From Orobanche coerulescens (lineage: Eukaryota; Streptophyta; Magnoliopsida; Lamiales; Orobanchaceae): DNA of 64,000 bases. The stretch spans positions 5,208,001 to 5,272,000 of the forward strand of contig CM065801.1 in the NCBI GenBank assembly GCA_033398695.1, read 5' to 3'. Below the pieces are notes generated by a model that was not told the origin of the DNA, did not search any database, and saw nothing but the letters and a program-made list of their open reading frames with translations. The position numbers and the translations under genes are program-made. Position 1 is the stretch's first letter; the number at the start of each line of letters is the position of its first letter. Of the stretch, positions 48,446 to 60,399 are shown piece after piece.

Positions 48446-48556
48446 TAGCTGCACTGCGCCGCACGATTGGACACGCACACACACCCGTGCGGGTGTGTGT
48501 AATCTAACGGTTGGGATGCCGCACAGCACCGTGCTGTGCTGCAGAGGATCTCAGCC
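48446..48556. mobile_element. Palindromic CA/TG-core MITE-like repeat, copy 2
   Basis: Centre ACACACCCGTGCGGGTGTGT is a 20-bp palindrome. The outer part (GGACACGCACAC, GCAGAGGATCTCAG) matches copy 1 at 3685-3831. Sits within about 40 bp upstream of the RALF TATA box. Confidence 0.55.
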
Positions 48557-49333
48557 CTTAAAAAAATTGGTTTTAATCCATATATTCAAGGACTAGTTTA
48601 AACTAATACCACAAAATCCTTAATACAAGGAGCTCAAATTTATATTTTGCATTTTTTTTGGAAATTATATTAAATAATTTTTATACATATGAAATATTTA
48701 ATGGTAATAATTATATGTTTTTTAATGCGCTCGGCTAGCTCGCCCGCCCCATTTTTTCTGATTTTGACATACTTGATGACGTTGAAGGATCTAATCTATA
48801 ACCAATTTAGGAGGGAGGTGCTACCGGTCAAAATTCTCGAAATATGAGTAATTCTTCAATATATTTTGATGTGTTTGGAGTTACACTATCTTCTCTTTAT
48901 AATAAAAATGCTTATAATAGAGAAATTTTATCCTATATATTTTTAATAGGGAAAAAAATGCTTATAAATGATTTTTTTTATGTCGATTACATATATATAG
49001 TCGGTCATTGGAAGTTCCGGATCCGCTACTGCTGGCCGACAACTTTCTTTTTATGTGACTTGGGAGTGCTAATATCTCCTTACCTTTCATTATCGTTGTA
49101 GATATTAATTTTTTTCTTGAGATTATTTTGAAGTTGGGCCAAAATGATGAATAATGTGATTTTTGGACTAAATTTGGACTAAAAGTCCAAAAAGAAAAAA
49201 AAAATGAATCATATCCTGGCGCATTTCTTAGTCAAATAAAAGACTTTAGAGTAGAAATTCCTTTTTTCCTTTCTTTTTTCGGTGGAAGAGACTTTTTTAC
49301 GAATGTTTATGGTTGAAGAGAGACTTTTTTTCT
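48557..49333. other. No gene seen
   Basis: AT-rich sequence with several short open frames but no recognisable protein. Confidence 0.5.
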
Positions 49334-49346
49334 CCGAGTAATTATC

Positions 49347-49749
49347 TTTTTTTTGTGCGTGATACCGAGGTTTTAAGTTTACACCTGATTGTTTCTCGGG
49401 ATAACAAACGATCCCACAAGATCGCTATCGCTTAAATCATGAGATATTCAGCCTCCCTGGTTCTTAAATATCCTCAACTACCGCGCACAATGAGTCGTCA
49501 CTGGTGATTGCCCACGCCGACCCTCAAATCCAACCGTAGGATCCCACCGAGATCAGCCTCCTACACCGCGCTTGAGCCCTCAATATTTAATTGTTCCACT
49601 GCATTCTCAGGAGGCTGGACCCAACCCTTAGTCAAAGATTAAGGGATCATCGCCTTGAGTCAATTTCTCTGTGCCACTTGAGCATACCTCTGACCTCCAA
49701 CTAAATTGAAGGTCAGGTGGCCAACTGCGCCAAGTCAGTTGGTTGACCC
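49347..49749 (-). mobile_element. tRNA-derived SINE with 13-bp TSD
   Basis: The exact TSD CCGAGTAATTATC is at 49334-49346 and 49750-49762. On the - strand the element starts GGGTCAACCAACTGAC, contains the pol III A-box TGGCGCAGTTGG about 18 bases in, and ends CGGTATCACGCAC plus A8 against the TSD. No ORF. The B-box is not clear. About 403 bp. Confidence 0.75.
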
Positions 49750-49762
49750 CCGAGTAATTATC

Positions 49763-50106
49763 GACCTTATGGTACTTACACTGTCTTATTAAGATAATAT
49801 TATACTTCCTCCTTTTTCTTATTAATGCAATATATTGACTTTTATACTGTTCACACTCTCTCTTTTGACCATCGTTTGTGATTTATACGTATGGAAAAAA
49901 ATAGTCATATAAGATCTTGTTAGACTCGTATCGAATATACTCTCTAAATATCAACTTTTTGTCAGTTTTATAAATAAATAATTAAAGATATTACTAGTTA
50001 AAATTCTGCATTGACAAGGGTGAAAGTCCAAATGTTTTAGTTATAAGAGAATAGAGATAGTATGTGTTTGGGTGTGGCTCAATCATTTCTTTGAACAATA
50101 TTAATA
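49763..50106. other. No gene seen
   Basis: AT-rich; nothing recognised. Confidence 0.5.
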
Positions 50107-50286
50107 GGGAACTGATATAGCAACGGACCACACCCTCATACACACCACGTGTTTTATGTGGATTGTACCGCATGCTTTACAGATAAAATAGTCATAATAA
50201 TATTATAATAAAATTCATAGTAAAGCATGCAGTACAATACATGTAAAATACGAGTGTGTTTGGAGGCGTGGTCCAGGATGTTGCCC
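50107..50286. mobile_element. Fold-back MITE, 180 bp
   Basis: The two halves are inverted repeats: left GGACCACACCC...ATTGTACCGCATGCTTTAC; right on the - strand GGACCACGCCT...ATTGTACTGCATGCTTTAC. TA flanks both ends, as for mariner/Stowaway-type elements. Confidence 0.65.
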
Positions 50287-50435
50287 TATCATTTCTCGTA
50301 TTAATATAGTACAATGATGTAACATCGAATTTAATATCTTATAAATTAGAATTTTGGTAACCTGTAATTGTTATCTGCATAAAGTCGAATTGCACTGTAT
50401 TAATCTACTATCTATACAAGACATACACCATATAT

Positions 50436-50514
50436 GCAATGCATGATATATGAACATTGTGGATAATTTTTATTAATATGAGAATGAGAATACGCAATGA
50501 CCAATTAATCACGG

Positions 50515-50515
<1 letters not shown>
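50436..50515. repeat. Left flanking direct repeat of copia B
   Basis: GCAATGCATGAT...TTGTGGATAATTTTTA...AATCACGGC; repeated at 57548-57636 on the other side of copia B with an extra 9-11 bp there. Followed by a (TA)n run (50517-50575). Confidence 0.8.
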
Positions 50516-50578
<63 letters not shown>

Positions 50579-51252
50579 AAGGGAAAATAACTTGAGACAG
50601 AAAGTAGGGCAAAAGTTGTATATTATTCCATCAATGAGATCCCTTTAAATAGGGAGAAATAGATACAAACAGGCATTAGCCAAACCCTAACTAGGAAAGC
50701 TCATAAACTAACAGACTTAGGCACACAATGACTATTATTCCTTTAACACTCCCCCTTGTGCCTAGTCTATAAGCGCATGTCATGTTGCCTCGTTAAAACC
50801 TCGTCAAGCAAAAACCCAGTGGGAAAAATGTCTTGATCGTAGGGAAAAGAGTACAACATCTAGACACATCAAGTTTAGACTTCGTCCTTTGAATCTATCC
50901 TCTCATATGATCGTTACATTTGATCATAGCGCTACTAAGGTGACCATTCCATCGATCCCTAAAATCGTACATCTTGTTACCTCGTTAAAAACCTTTCCAA
51001 GTGATAAAAACCTTGCGGGAAAAATGATCCTTGAAAGGAAAAGAATATAACGTACGTTGTGGATGTAAGACTCCCCCTCAAGTCTACATCTCTCCTGACT
51101 TGTACATCAATCAAGGATACTTTGAAAAACTTGTGCATGTGTCGTTTGCCTCATTAAAATCTTTGCCAAGTAACAAAACCCAATGGGAGAAAATAAACCT
51201 TGGTCAAAGAAAAGAGTACAACGTTTTATGATTCACCCTTCTCCCTCTACCT

Positions 51253-54200
51253 CTACATCGATTTCGGGAGTTCGGAAATTCTCCGCATTCCGATACTTCT
51301 CACATGTTTTTCAAGCACGGCCTTGGGCAGAGATTTGGTGAACAAATCGGCCACATTCTCCTCAGATCTGACTTGCTTTACTTGAATATTGAGGAGAGCC
51401 TGTTGTTGCTGATTATAGAAGAATTTTGGAGATATGTGTTTTGTGTTATACCCCTTGATATACCCAAGCTTCATCTGTTCGATGCAAGCTGCATTATCTT
51501 CATATATGCACGTGGGTGCTCCAGTGACATTACTTAGTCCATTGTTACCTCGGATATGTGTAATGATAGCTCTTAACCAAACACACTCACGTACCGCCTC
51601 ATGCAAAACGATAATCTCGGCGTGATTAGATGAGGTAGCTACAAGGGTTTGTTTTGTAGATCTCCAAGATATAGCGGTGTTCCCAATAGCAAATACATAG
51701 CTAGTTTGGGAACGACCTTTGTATGGGTCGGAGAGGTACCCTGCGTCAGCAAATCCTACCAATACGTTCGTCGGGGTAGGTTCTATGGCATTAGCATTTA
51801 CTTTAGCATTTGCCTTTACGGAAGCAGCTTTCTTTGCCTGCTTGTAGGGTAAGAATAGTCCCAAGTCAATGGTTCCTTTTAGCTATCGGAATATATTCTT
51901 GATACCATTCCAATGACGTTGCGTCGGTGCTGAACTAAATCGAGCCAGCAAGTTTATTGAGAAGGCGATGTCCGCCCGCGTACATTGAGCTAAGTACAAT
52001 AGAGCACCTATTGCACTTAGGTAGGGAATTTCAGCTCCCAAAAGCTCTTTGTCATCTTCCTTTGGACGAAATGGATCCTTCTTCGCATCCAAGCTACGAC
52101 CGATCATGGGAGTGCTAACCGGGTGTGCTTTGTCCATGTTAAAGCGTCTGAGCATCTTCTGGACATAAGCAGACTGGTGGATGAGGATTCCAGAGACTCT
52201 ATGTTCTATCTGAATACCAAGACAGAAACGAGTCTTCCCAAGATCTTTCATCTCAAACTCAATTTTCAAGTATCCGGTGGTTTCTCTTATTTCATCAAGA
52301 GTGCCGATTATATTCATATCGTCGACATACACTGCGATGATCGCAAATCCGAAACTTGTTTTCTTTATAAAGACGCAAGGACACAGTTCAGCGTTCTTGT
52401 ATCCCTTTCCAATCAAGTATTCACTCAGACGGTTATGCCACATCCTTCCGGATTGTTTCAAACCGTAAAGTGAACGTTTCAAACGAACTGAATACGCACT
52501 CCGTGGTCTGGAGTTACTTGATTTGGGTAATGAAATGCCTTCGAACACTTTCATGTAAATCTCCGTATCTAGATCCCCATAGAGATACGTAGTGACCACG
52601 TCCATTAGCTGCATTTCCAATCCTTCAGAAAAAACTAGGCTGATTAGATAGCAGAACGTAATAACGTCCATTACGGGGAGTACGTTTCCTCGTAATCTAT
52701 ACCAGGGCGTTGTGAGAAACCTTGTGCAACAAGGCGAGCCTTGTACCTCAGGACTTCGTGATTCTCATTATGCTTTCTGACAAGAACCCATTTGTGTCCA
52801 ACAAGCTTTACACTTGGCGGAGTTAGCACTACTGGGCCAAGTACCTTGCGTTTTGTCATAGAGTCAAGCTCTGCCTGGATATATTCTTTCCATTTACGCC
52901 AATCGGCTCTTTGTTGACATTCTTCAACAGAGCGTGGTTCGACATCATCGTGCTCTATGATTTATTGAGCAATTGTGTATGCAAACACATCATCAATATG
53001 AGTGGTCGATCGTTCCATCAAATCAGATGCACTTTCATAGTTGATCGAGATCTCTTTATTCTCTAATGCCGAATCGATCTCCGGGGCGTCCCCCATTAAT
53101 AATTCGTGGACATAGCTATAGTCAGAGATGATCTCGTGGGAAGGATTGCCAGTATTGATGATTAATGGGTTGATTTGTGCCTCACCTTCCCTTTTCTTCC
53201 TTGGGCGGGTGTCTGTCGAACCGGGTGGCCTCCCCCTTTTCCTTTTGGGAGCCACGGCCTCGATCGCGCTTCTACTGGGTGCGATCGCATCACTCGGTTC
53301 ATTGGTGATGTGCCCCTTATTGGGGACTTCTAACCTTGCAGGCACATTTGCAGCTGGAATGTGTGATCTTGTCACTTTGGCGATATCAGTAAACGCATCT
53401 GGCATCAAATCTGCTACGCTCTGAAGATCGAGGATTCATTGTACTTCACGATCACATAGTGAGGTACGGGGATCATAATGAGACAGAATAGGGACGTACC
53501 AGGACAATTCCTGTCATTCCTTGAGAAATTTCTTTTTCTTCTCTCCCCATAACGACGGGAATTCTGACTCATTGAAGTGACAATCCACAAAGCGCGCGGT
53601 AAAGAGATCACCTGTCAAGGGATCTAAGTAGTGGATGATTGTTGGGGATTCGTATCCAACGTAGATACCTAAACGTCTATGAGGACCCATTTTATTGCGT
53701 TGTGGGGGCGCAATCGGCACATATGTTGCACAACTAAATATGCAAAGGTGTGAAATATCCAGTTCATATCTAGTTACCAACTGGTACGCAAAAAATGGTT
53801 GGCCAACAGTGGGTCCAAAGCGAATAAAAATGCAGTGCATGTAGATCGCATATCCCCAAGCAGAGATGGGCAGATTGGTGCGCAAAACCAATGCCCGTGC
53901 TACCATTTGGATTCTTTTAATGGTTGCCTTTGCGAGACCATTTTGTGTATGAACATGGGGAACGGGATGCTCTACATCGATTCCGATTGACATGCAGTAG
54001 TCATCAAATACTTTAGATGTAAATTCTCATGCATTATCGAGTCGAATAGACTTGATAGGGTGATCAGGATGGTGAGTCCTTAGACGAATGATCTGAGCTA
54101 GAAGTTTTGAAAATACAGCATTCCGAGTGGAAAGGAGTGCGACATGTGACCAGCGTGTCGAAGCATCCACCAATACCTTAAAGTACCTAAATGGTCCGCA

Positions 54201-55187
54201 TTCTAGGTGGATGGGTCCACAAATATCTCCTTGTATACGTTGTAAGAATAGGATGTTCGCTTTAGTATCTTTAGTGTAGGAAGATCTCGCTCCTACTTTA
54301 GCTAAAGAGCAGGCTTTGCAGAATGAGCGATGTGCTTTTGACGTAGTCAATTGCTTAGAAGGGGCATATGTCTCTATTTCTTTAGACGACATAGCATGAT
54401 TAACATCAATACTGTTCTTCGTGTTGAGTTGTTGCCCTTTTTTCACTCGGAAGAAATAATGTCCGTGCGAGTTCTTTAGGATGCGGATCATCATATCTCG
54501 ACCAGGATGGCCTAGTCTATCATGCCAAAGCCTATATGAGTCTTTGTCCCAAATTTCATTTATGGTGACAGCATAGGATTCGAATACCCTAATTGTTGTC
54601 GTGTACAGTCCACTATTTTGACTCTTAAGTTTTTCTAATATGCGTTTACGTCCACATTCATTAGATGTAATAAAAAGGAACTCGATTCCATTCTCACATT
54701 GGGTTTCAACGTGGAAACCATTGCTACGTATATCTTTAAAGCTTAGTAAGGTTCGAGGGGCCCTAGGTGCGTATAGAGCATCGGTAACTCAGAGAAGAGT
54801 GCCGTTAGGCAATAAAAATCGGGCAATGCCTCGCCCTTGGATGAGTTGGGAGGACCCAGTCATCGTGGTTACCGAGGATTGACATGCAACTAATTCAGTG
54901 AATAGAAGCCTATTCCTAAGAATGGTGTGGGTGGTCCCACTGTCAACCAAACATTCAAGTTCTCATCGATTCATTCCTACAAAAAAGAGGGAAAGATTCG
55001 AACCATAAACACGCAAGCAATATTCGTTTATTCGAAATAAAGCTAAGGATATAACGTAAGCAATAATAATGTCTTGTTCTAGAAAAATAAAGTTTCATCA
55101 CACCATTACTGAAAATAAAACATCGATAAAATCGTTCTGAGGTAACAATGCCAAATGTAAACGAGAAAGTAAACATAATGAAGATAT
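51253..55187 (-). pseudogene. Copia B pol: protease, integrase, RT, RNase H
   Basis: In order: protease DSGTTHT (near 54935), pre-integrase LWHDRLGHPG (near 54520), integrase HRSFCKAC, GDICGPIH, SIRLDNA then a stop (54027). The third catalytic segment HTQNGLAKATIKRI has Lys where the integrase Glu is expected. RT spans 52859-51883 (HKWVLVRKHNENHE, YVDDMN) with a stop near 52671; RNase H 51864-51253 (VGFADAGYLSDP, YEDNAACIEQ, LFTKSLP). At least five stops or shifts. Confidence 0.9.
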
Positions 55188-56243
55188 TCAGTCATAAAGG
55201 GGTGCCTCTAATGACTGTGACACGTATGGCCCATTGCGATTATCGGTGACTGTGAAATTGACGTTGGGGGACTCGTCGAGAGCATCTTCCTCCATATAGT
55301 GAGCCTCCCGTTCTTTGGATTCTCTATATTTCTTGTAGTGTGCTGCGACTTGCTTACTTGCATGGCATTTCTTGTACCAATGTCCAGCATCTCCACATCG
55401 ATAGCACGGTTCATCGCCAACTCTGACTTTGGGAGTGACATGGGGGGTAGGTGCTTTGTTTCCTTGGCTAGAAGATCCGGGAGCACCAAGTCTTCTCATT
55501 ACATTGGAAGAACCCCCACGTCCTCGACCACGTCCTCGACCATTGTGCCCTTTTCCACGTTGTGGTTTGGGGTTGCCATGACCAGTCCCCTGTGCATTGG
55601 GGTTCTTTCCACCTTTCACTTTGCCATAGTTGGCCTCAGGAACTTTCTTTGTCCCAGCTGGCCTCGTATTGTTGCTCACTAACACTTCATTATGCCTCTC
55701 AGCTACTTGCAGTAGGTTGATAAGCTTATTGAAGGTAGTGATGCGTTTTTTGTCATACTCCAGCCTATACTGGTTCGCTAGCATAAGGGCAGAAGTAGGG
55801 AATGTGGATAGGGTTTTCTGGATCATATCATCTTCTATGAGGTCCTTTCCACATAAATTAAGGCGTGCCTTCAGACGGAGCATATCTTTGTTGAAATTGT
55901 TGATCCGTTTATAATCAAGCAAGCGGATTTCATTCCACTGCACGGTCAACTCTGGGAGCAAGGTATTGTGGATGTTCCCAAAACGTCCCTTAAGGGCATC
56001 CCACACTTCTTTCGGGGATTTCAACTGAATATATTCCCATCTTAGGCTGGGGTCGATATGTCGCCTAAGGAACATTAATGCACTAGCTTTGGTTTTGTCG
56101 GACGGTACTTCGCCTGCTTTTTCAAAGATAGTAGCACTATACTCCTTAGCGACAAAAGTGGTCTCGACGTCAGAAACCCGTCTATGGTACTCAAGTCCTT
56201 CTGAGTCCAAGATGTCGAATTCAGGACGAGTTGGATCAGCCAT
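55188..56243 (-). CDS. Copia B Gag, intact
   Basis: 351 residues from MADPTRPEFD to APLYD. Capsid-like helical region (RRHIDPSLRWEYIQL, EVWDALKGRFGN, LPELTVQWNEIRL) followed by a Gly/Arg-rich stretch and one CCHC knuckle (CYRCGDAGHWYKKC). It would form the virus-like particle and bind element RNA. Uninterrupted, in contrast to pol. Confidence 0.92.
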   Translation of the reverse strand: MADPTRPEFDILDSEGLEYHRRVSDVETTFVAKEYSATIFEKAGEVPSDKTKASALMFLRRHIDPSLRWEYIQLKSPKEVWDALKGRFGNIHNTLLPELTVQWNEIRLLDYKRINNFNKDMLRLKARLNLCGKDLIEDDMIQKTLSTFPTSALMLANQYRLEYDKKRITTFNKLINLLQVAERHNEVLVSNNTRPAGTKKVPEANYGKVKGGKNPNAQGTGHGNPKPQRGKGHNGRGRGRGRGGSSNVMRRLGAPGSSSQGNKAPTPHVTPKVRVGDEPCYRCGDAGHWYKKCHASKQVAAHYKKYRESKEREAHYMEEDALDESPNVNFTVTDNRNGPYVSQSLEAPLYD

Positions 56244-56769
56244 CTTGAGACAAGAAAAAAGGAAAATGAGTTTTCACAGTATATCATGAGTACTTTCCAT
56301 GATAAAATTTTCAATAATGTGGAGGGTTATTATTTTTCAGAACCAAGATATGGTCAATAAATTACTTTCGATGCTATTGAAGGTGACCAATGAAATTACT
56401 TTATCATGGTTCGAGTTAAGTATAAACAGTAGATATAAGTCCTCTAAAATCTACCAATGATGAAGCCTAATTTGCATGGCATATCTAAATATGTATGCAA
56501 ATATATGTATATTTATAGATATAATCACATAGTCCTAGAAATATATCTATACACGTAAATATGCAGTCAAAGAGGTGTCTTATGCCGCAATATTTATTAA
56601 TTCAACGTGAATTTAATTTAAGTTGCTATAAGCTATTCGTTTTTAATTTAAATAAAATTATTAATACATCATGCTTTTGATTGATTTAATAGATATAAAT
56701 AAATTCGGAGTATAATATGCAATCAATAGTAATTAAAAGTATGTAAATTCGCACACTGCAGATAGTAGG

Positions 56770-57320
56770 GTTCGTATTTGTGTACTTTACTTCGTGTGAA
56801 TAGAGGCAGAAAAACCGGGCTGGAGAAAAAAGCGGATCGCCGAGTGGGTGCAGTCGGGTCGCTCAAGAATCGCCGCCAAGACTGGTCAGCCGATAAAGGG
56901 CGGAGCCGGACGGCGGGTCTGAACGGCGGAGAGGCAGCCGATGCAAACGGGGGGTCGCAGTTGTTCACGGGCGGTTGAAAACGGAGCAGGTCGCTGTCAA
57001 ATTTGGATTCACGGACCAGTCTGGTGCAGGGACAAGATCGAAGTCGCGGCGGTTGTGAACGAAATCCAGAGTCGCGGGCGACGGATCTGGTGTGAGAGGT
57101 GGACGGGTCTGGTGCGACTTACCAGAGTAGGTCGTCAGTCAGGGGAGGAAGGTGACGTGACCGGTCGGGGAAGGAGACGTCGGATGTGTCGGTCGGTCAG
57201 GGGTAGTCGCGTCCGGGCAGAGGGGGAAAGGGATGACCGGTTGTTGGTCGGGGGTAGCGGCGGCTAGGATTTTCTGCAGAAAATGATTTTTCGTTTTTTT
57301 TTTCGAATTTTGCAGAAAAT
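56770..57320 (-). other. GC-rich leader of copia B
   Basis: Non-coding leader between the 5' LTR and gag; the same sequence is at 43330-43940 in copia A. Arg/Gly-rich frames in it are compositional, broken differently in the two copies. Confidence 0.6.
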
Positions 57321-57547
57321 CGGGAGGAAAATTTTTTTTGATGCTCAGCTGGGAACTACGTGCTGATAACGTGTTGAAGGGAAAATAACTTGAGACAGAA
57401 AGTAGGGCAAAAGTTGTATATTATTCCATCAATGAGATCCCTTTAAATAGAGAGAAATAGATCACAGGCCTTAGCCAAACCCTAACTACGAAAGCCCATA
57501 AACTAACAGACTTAGGCACATAATGGATATTATTCCTTTAACAGTAC

Positions 57548-57636
57548 GCAATGCATGATGAACCTTGTGGATAATTTTTACTTTTCCTTTTTATTAATAT
57601 GAGAATGAGAATAAGCAATGACCAATTAATCACGGC
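57548..57636. repeat. Right flanking direct repeat of copia B
   Basis: Partner of 50436-50515; shares TTAATATGAGAATGAGAATA and GCAATGACCAATTAATCACG. Confidence 0.8.
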
Positions 57637-57804
57637 TAGATTTAAGGGGGTCGTCCCAGATACGAGTGTTCAAAATCGGATAGTAAATATTGATATCCGA
57701 ATATCCAAAATATTTTTTTACTATAAACTTTTTTACAACCAATTAAATATAGACTCAATCAATTATTTATCTTAAATAAATAATACCACAATACCAATTC
57801 AAAC

Positions 57805-59003
57805 GTCAAAATGAGTGCAAAGAAACTCAGTAAAGCAGATTGTGATTTCATGGCTGACAAAATCGTGGCAAGAATTAGGTCTTGGGGCATGAGGACTATC
57901 TCATATGCAGGGAGAACTCAGTTGGTGAATTCTGTGCTGCTGAATCTCCATAGCTATTGGGCTTCAATGTTCTTCATCCCTAAGAATGTCACTGATCAGG
58001 TGATTGCCATATGCAGAAATTACCTCTGGTCTGGACAGGCCTATTCATCCAAAACTCCTCCTATAGCTTGGAACTTCATTTGCCGGCCAAAGAAAGAGGG
58101 GGGATTAGGCTTTAAGGACAGTCATACCTGGAACCTAGCACTCCTTGGCAAATATATCTGGAGCATTGCAAGTAAGGCTGACAATCTTTGGGTGAAATGG
58201 GTGCATCATGTTTATCTTAAAAACAAAGATTGGAAGAGCTATTCCCCTCCTATAAATTTCAGCTGGTATTGGAAAAATCTTTGTAAGGTGAAGGACAAAT
58301 TTATAACAGGATACTATCATGACAAATGGTTGTTCAACAACAAGGGATATTCTGCTTCTTCTGGCTACAATTGGCTGAGAGGGAGTTCACAAGCTATGCC
58401 TTGGGCAGGTTGGGTTTGGAATCGATTGAACATTCCTAAATGTAGCTTCATAACTTGGATGATCATGTGGAGAAGGCTACAGACGAAGAATAAATTGAAG
58501 AAATTTGGTATTATCTCTGATGATCTGTGCCCTTTATGTCAACAAGCAATTGAGACCATTGATCACTTATACTTTGAATGCCAGTACTCTCAGAAGTGCA
58601 TTCAAGGTCTCCATCAGTCTTGCACATTCATGAGGACATCGGGACATTAGATGCATTTAGTAGATGGATCGAGAAACCCTAGTGGCGATTCAAAACTCAA
58701 ATCTTTGCAGTTATGTGGCTTTACTGTACAATATTTGGATGCAGAGGAACAATGCAATATGGAAGAGGACCATTATTCACCCAACTAAGGTTGTTGATCT
58801 TGTTAAACAGCAATGTATGTGGAGGATCAACACTGTAATGCCCAGGAAAACTAGCCAGAATAGCAAACTATGGCTTACTAATGTTTTTAGTTAGTTTATG
58901 CTATTGGATGCTGCTCCTTTATGTTGCCCCGGTGGCTGTAATGTTTTGATTGTACCATATTTTGTTCGTTAATAATACTTATTACCTTTTCCCAAAAAAA
59001 AAA
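57805..59003 (+). mobile_element. 5'-truncated L1-type LINE, 14-bp TSD
   Basis: The TSD ATACCAATTCAAAC is exact at 57791-57804 and 59004-59017. The insert begins inside ORF2, keeps a 3' UTR (ending TTCGTTAATAATACTTATTACC) and an A tail. Classic target-primed insertion. Confidence 0.95.
57811..58894 (+). pseudogene. LINE ORF2 C-terminal part
   Basis: Frame 57811-58650: the post-RT region (LSKADCDFMADKIVARIRSW, AGRTQLVNSVL, KKEGGLGFKDSHTWNLALLG) and the zinc-binding reverse-transcriptase domain (YSASSGYNWL... IPKCSFITWMIMWRRLQTK and CPLCQQAIETIDHLYFEC). After a frameshift near 58630 and another near 58670 it ends VALLYNIWMQRNNAIWKRTI... WLTNVFS. Truncated and dead. Confidence 0.93.
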
Positions 59004-59454
59004 ATACCAATTCAAACTAATAAACATAAAGATATTCATATTATTTGCCAAACAAAGTGTATATCTTCATATTATTTGAAATATAAAAAATATAAATTAT
59101 AGATTTTTCGGATATTTCGAATATCCGAATATTCAAAAATTTTTAAATTTTCGGATCGGATACCAGATATCAGATATTTTTTAATATCCCTAGTCCGAGA
59201 CCCTCCAACAACTTTTCTTCTCTCTCTTTATTTTTTATTCTATCGATTCGGTTTCTCCGTTAGCCCAACCCCAACCGGTAGAATTTTGAACTTATATTTT
59301 GAAATTCCAATCACAGCAGTCAATTTTTTTTATTTCACTTGTTTTTTTAACCATTTTGATTGTATTATATACAAATACCACGACTCAATTTTTTATTTGA
59401 GTTTCCGTATTCCCTTTATACTTCGTTCTTTTGAGCTTGATTATTAGCATATTT

Positions 59455-60385
59455 CAGTTCAATTTATTTCAATTTTTTAATATATATTATTAATTACTAT
59501 TATTATTATCATCATTATTATTTATATAATCGGTAATATTATATATAAATAATAATTATTATAATTGTTTAATTTATTATTATTATTGTTTTTATTTTTG
59601 TTGTAATATAAATAATAACTATTATATATATATATATATATTGCATTTTAGTTCGATTAATTACTAAGAGTATTATTATTGATATTACTTAATATCATCA
59701 ATAATATTATATATAATTATTATTAATAATATTAATATTTATATTATATTATTATTGTTGTTTTTGTTAATTACCGTTTTTTGTTGTTGCTATTTTTGTA
59801 ACATAAAATCATTATTCGTATTGTATTATTTTATTTTTATTATTTTTATTATTAATATCAATATTATTAATAGTATTATATATAATTTATATAAGTATTT
59901 ATATTTTTATTCTTATTAGTTTGATATTAATATTATCGATAGTATTATATATAAGAATAATTTTAGTATTATTATTAACATTATTATTTTTTCTAATAGT
60001 ATTATTATTAACATTATTATATATAAGAATAGTATTAAGGTTTTCTAATTTTATTTTTATTATTTTTTATTATTATTATCAATTATTAATCGTATTATAT
60101 ATAATTTATAGAATTATTTATATTTTTATTCTTATTATTATTGATATTAATATTATCGATAGTATTATATGTAAGAACAATTTTAGTATTATTATTAACA
60201 TTATTATATTTGTTGTAATATAAATAATTTTATTGTTATTGTACGTACTGTTATCTGATATTTCTATTATTACTCGTTATACTTATATTATTACTAATAT
60301 TATTATATATTATATATTATTACTATTACTATTTAATAACTTCATTTGAGTTCAATTTAACCAAATTTAATAGTGATATGACCCA
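59455..60385. repeat. TTA-rich low-complexity block
   Basis: Imperfect (TTA)n/(TAA)n sequence with TTATATATAA hairpins, starting after TTCAGTTCAATTT. Similar to 61780-62045. Reads as the interior of a TTCAGTTCA-type MITE, whose other end may be at 61473-61535 beyond the LTR. Confidence 0.55.
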
Positions 60386-60399
60386 AAATATACCTTCCC

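Larger units (their letters stand above)
50574..57543 (-). mobile_element. Ty1/copia element B, near full length
   Basis: LTRs 50574-50748 and 57372-57543, running right to left. A PBS-like CGTTATCAGCACG follows the 5' LTR and PPT CACAAGGGGGAG precedes the 3' LTR. Leader, gag, protease, integrase, RT and RNase H are all present in copia order. The outer edge of the left LTR reads TATTGAAGG instead of TGTTGAAGG and merges with a (TA)n run, so no TSD can be read. Gag is intact, pol is not. Confidence 0.92.
57661..59192. mobile_element. Non-autonomous hAT containing a LINE
   Basis: Left end TACGAGTGTTCAAAATCGGATA; right end on the - strand TAGGGATATTAAAAAATATC, both with GATATCCGAATAT words inside. 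The TSD is GTCCCAGA (57653-57660) against GTCCGAGA (59193-59200), 7 of 8. About 319 bp without the LINE. Confidence 0.75.

Noticed and set aside
59921..60223. 100-codon hydrophobic frame
   Set aside because: Translation of (TTA)n/(ATT)n sequence gives Leu/Ile runs; no evidence of a gene.
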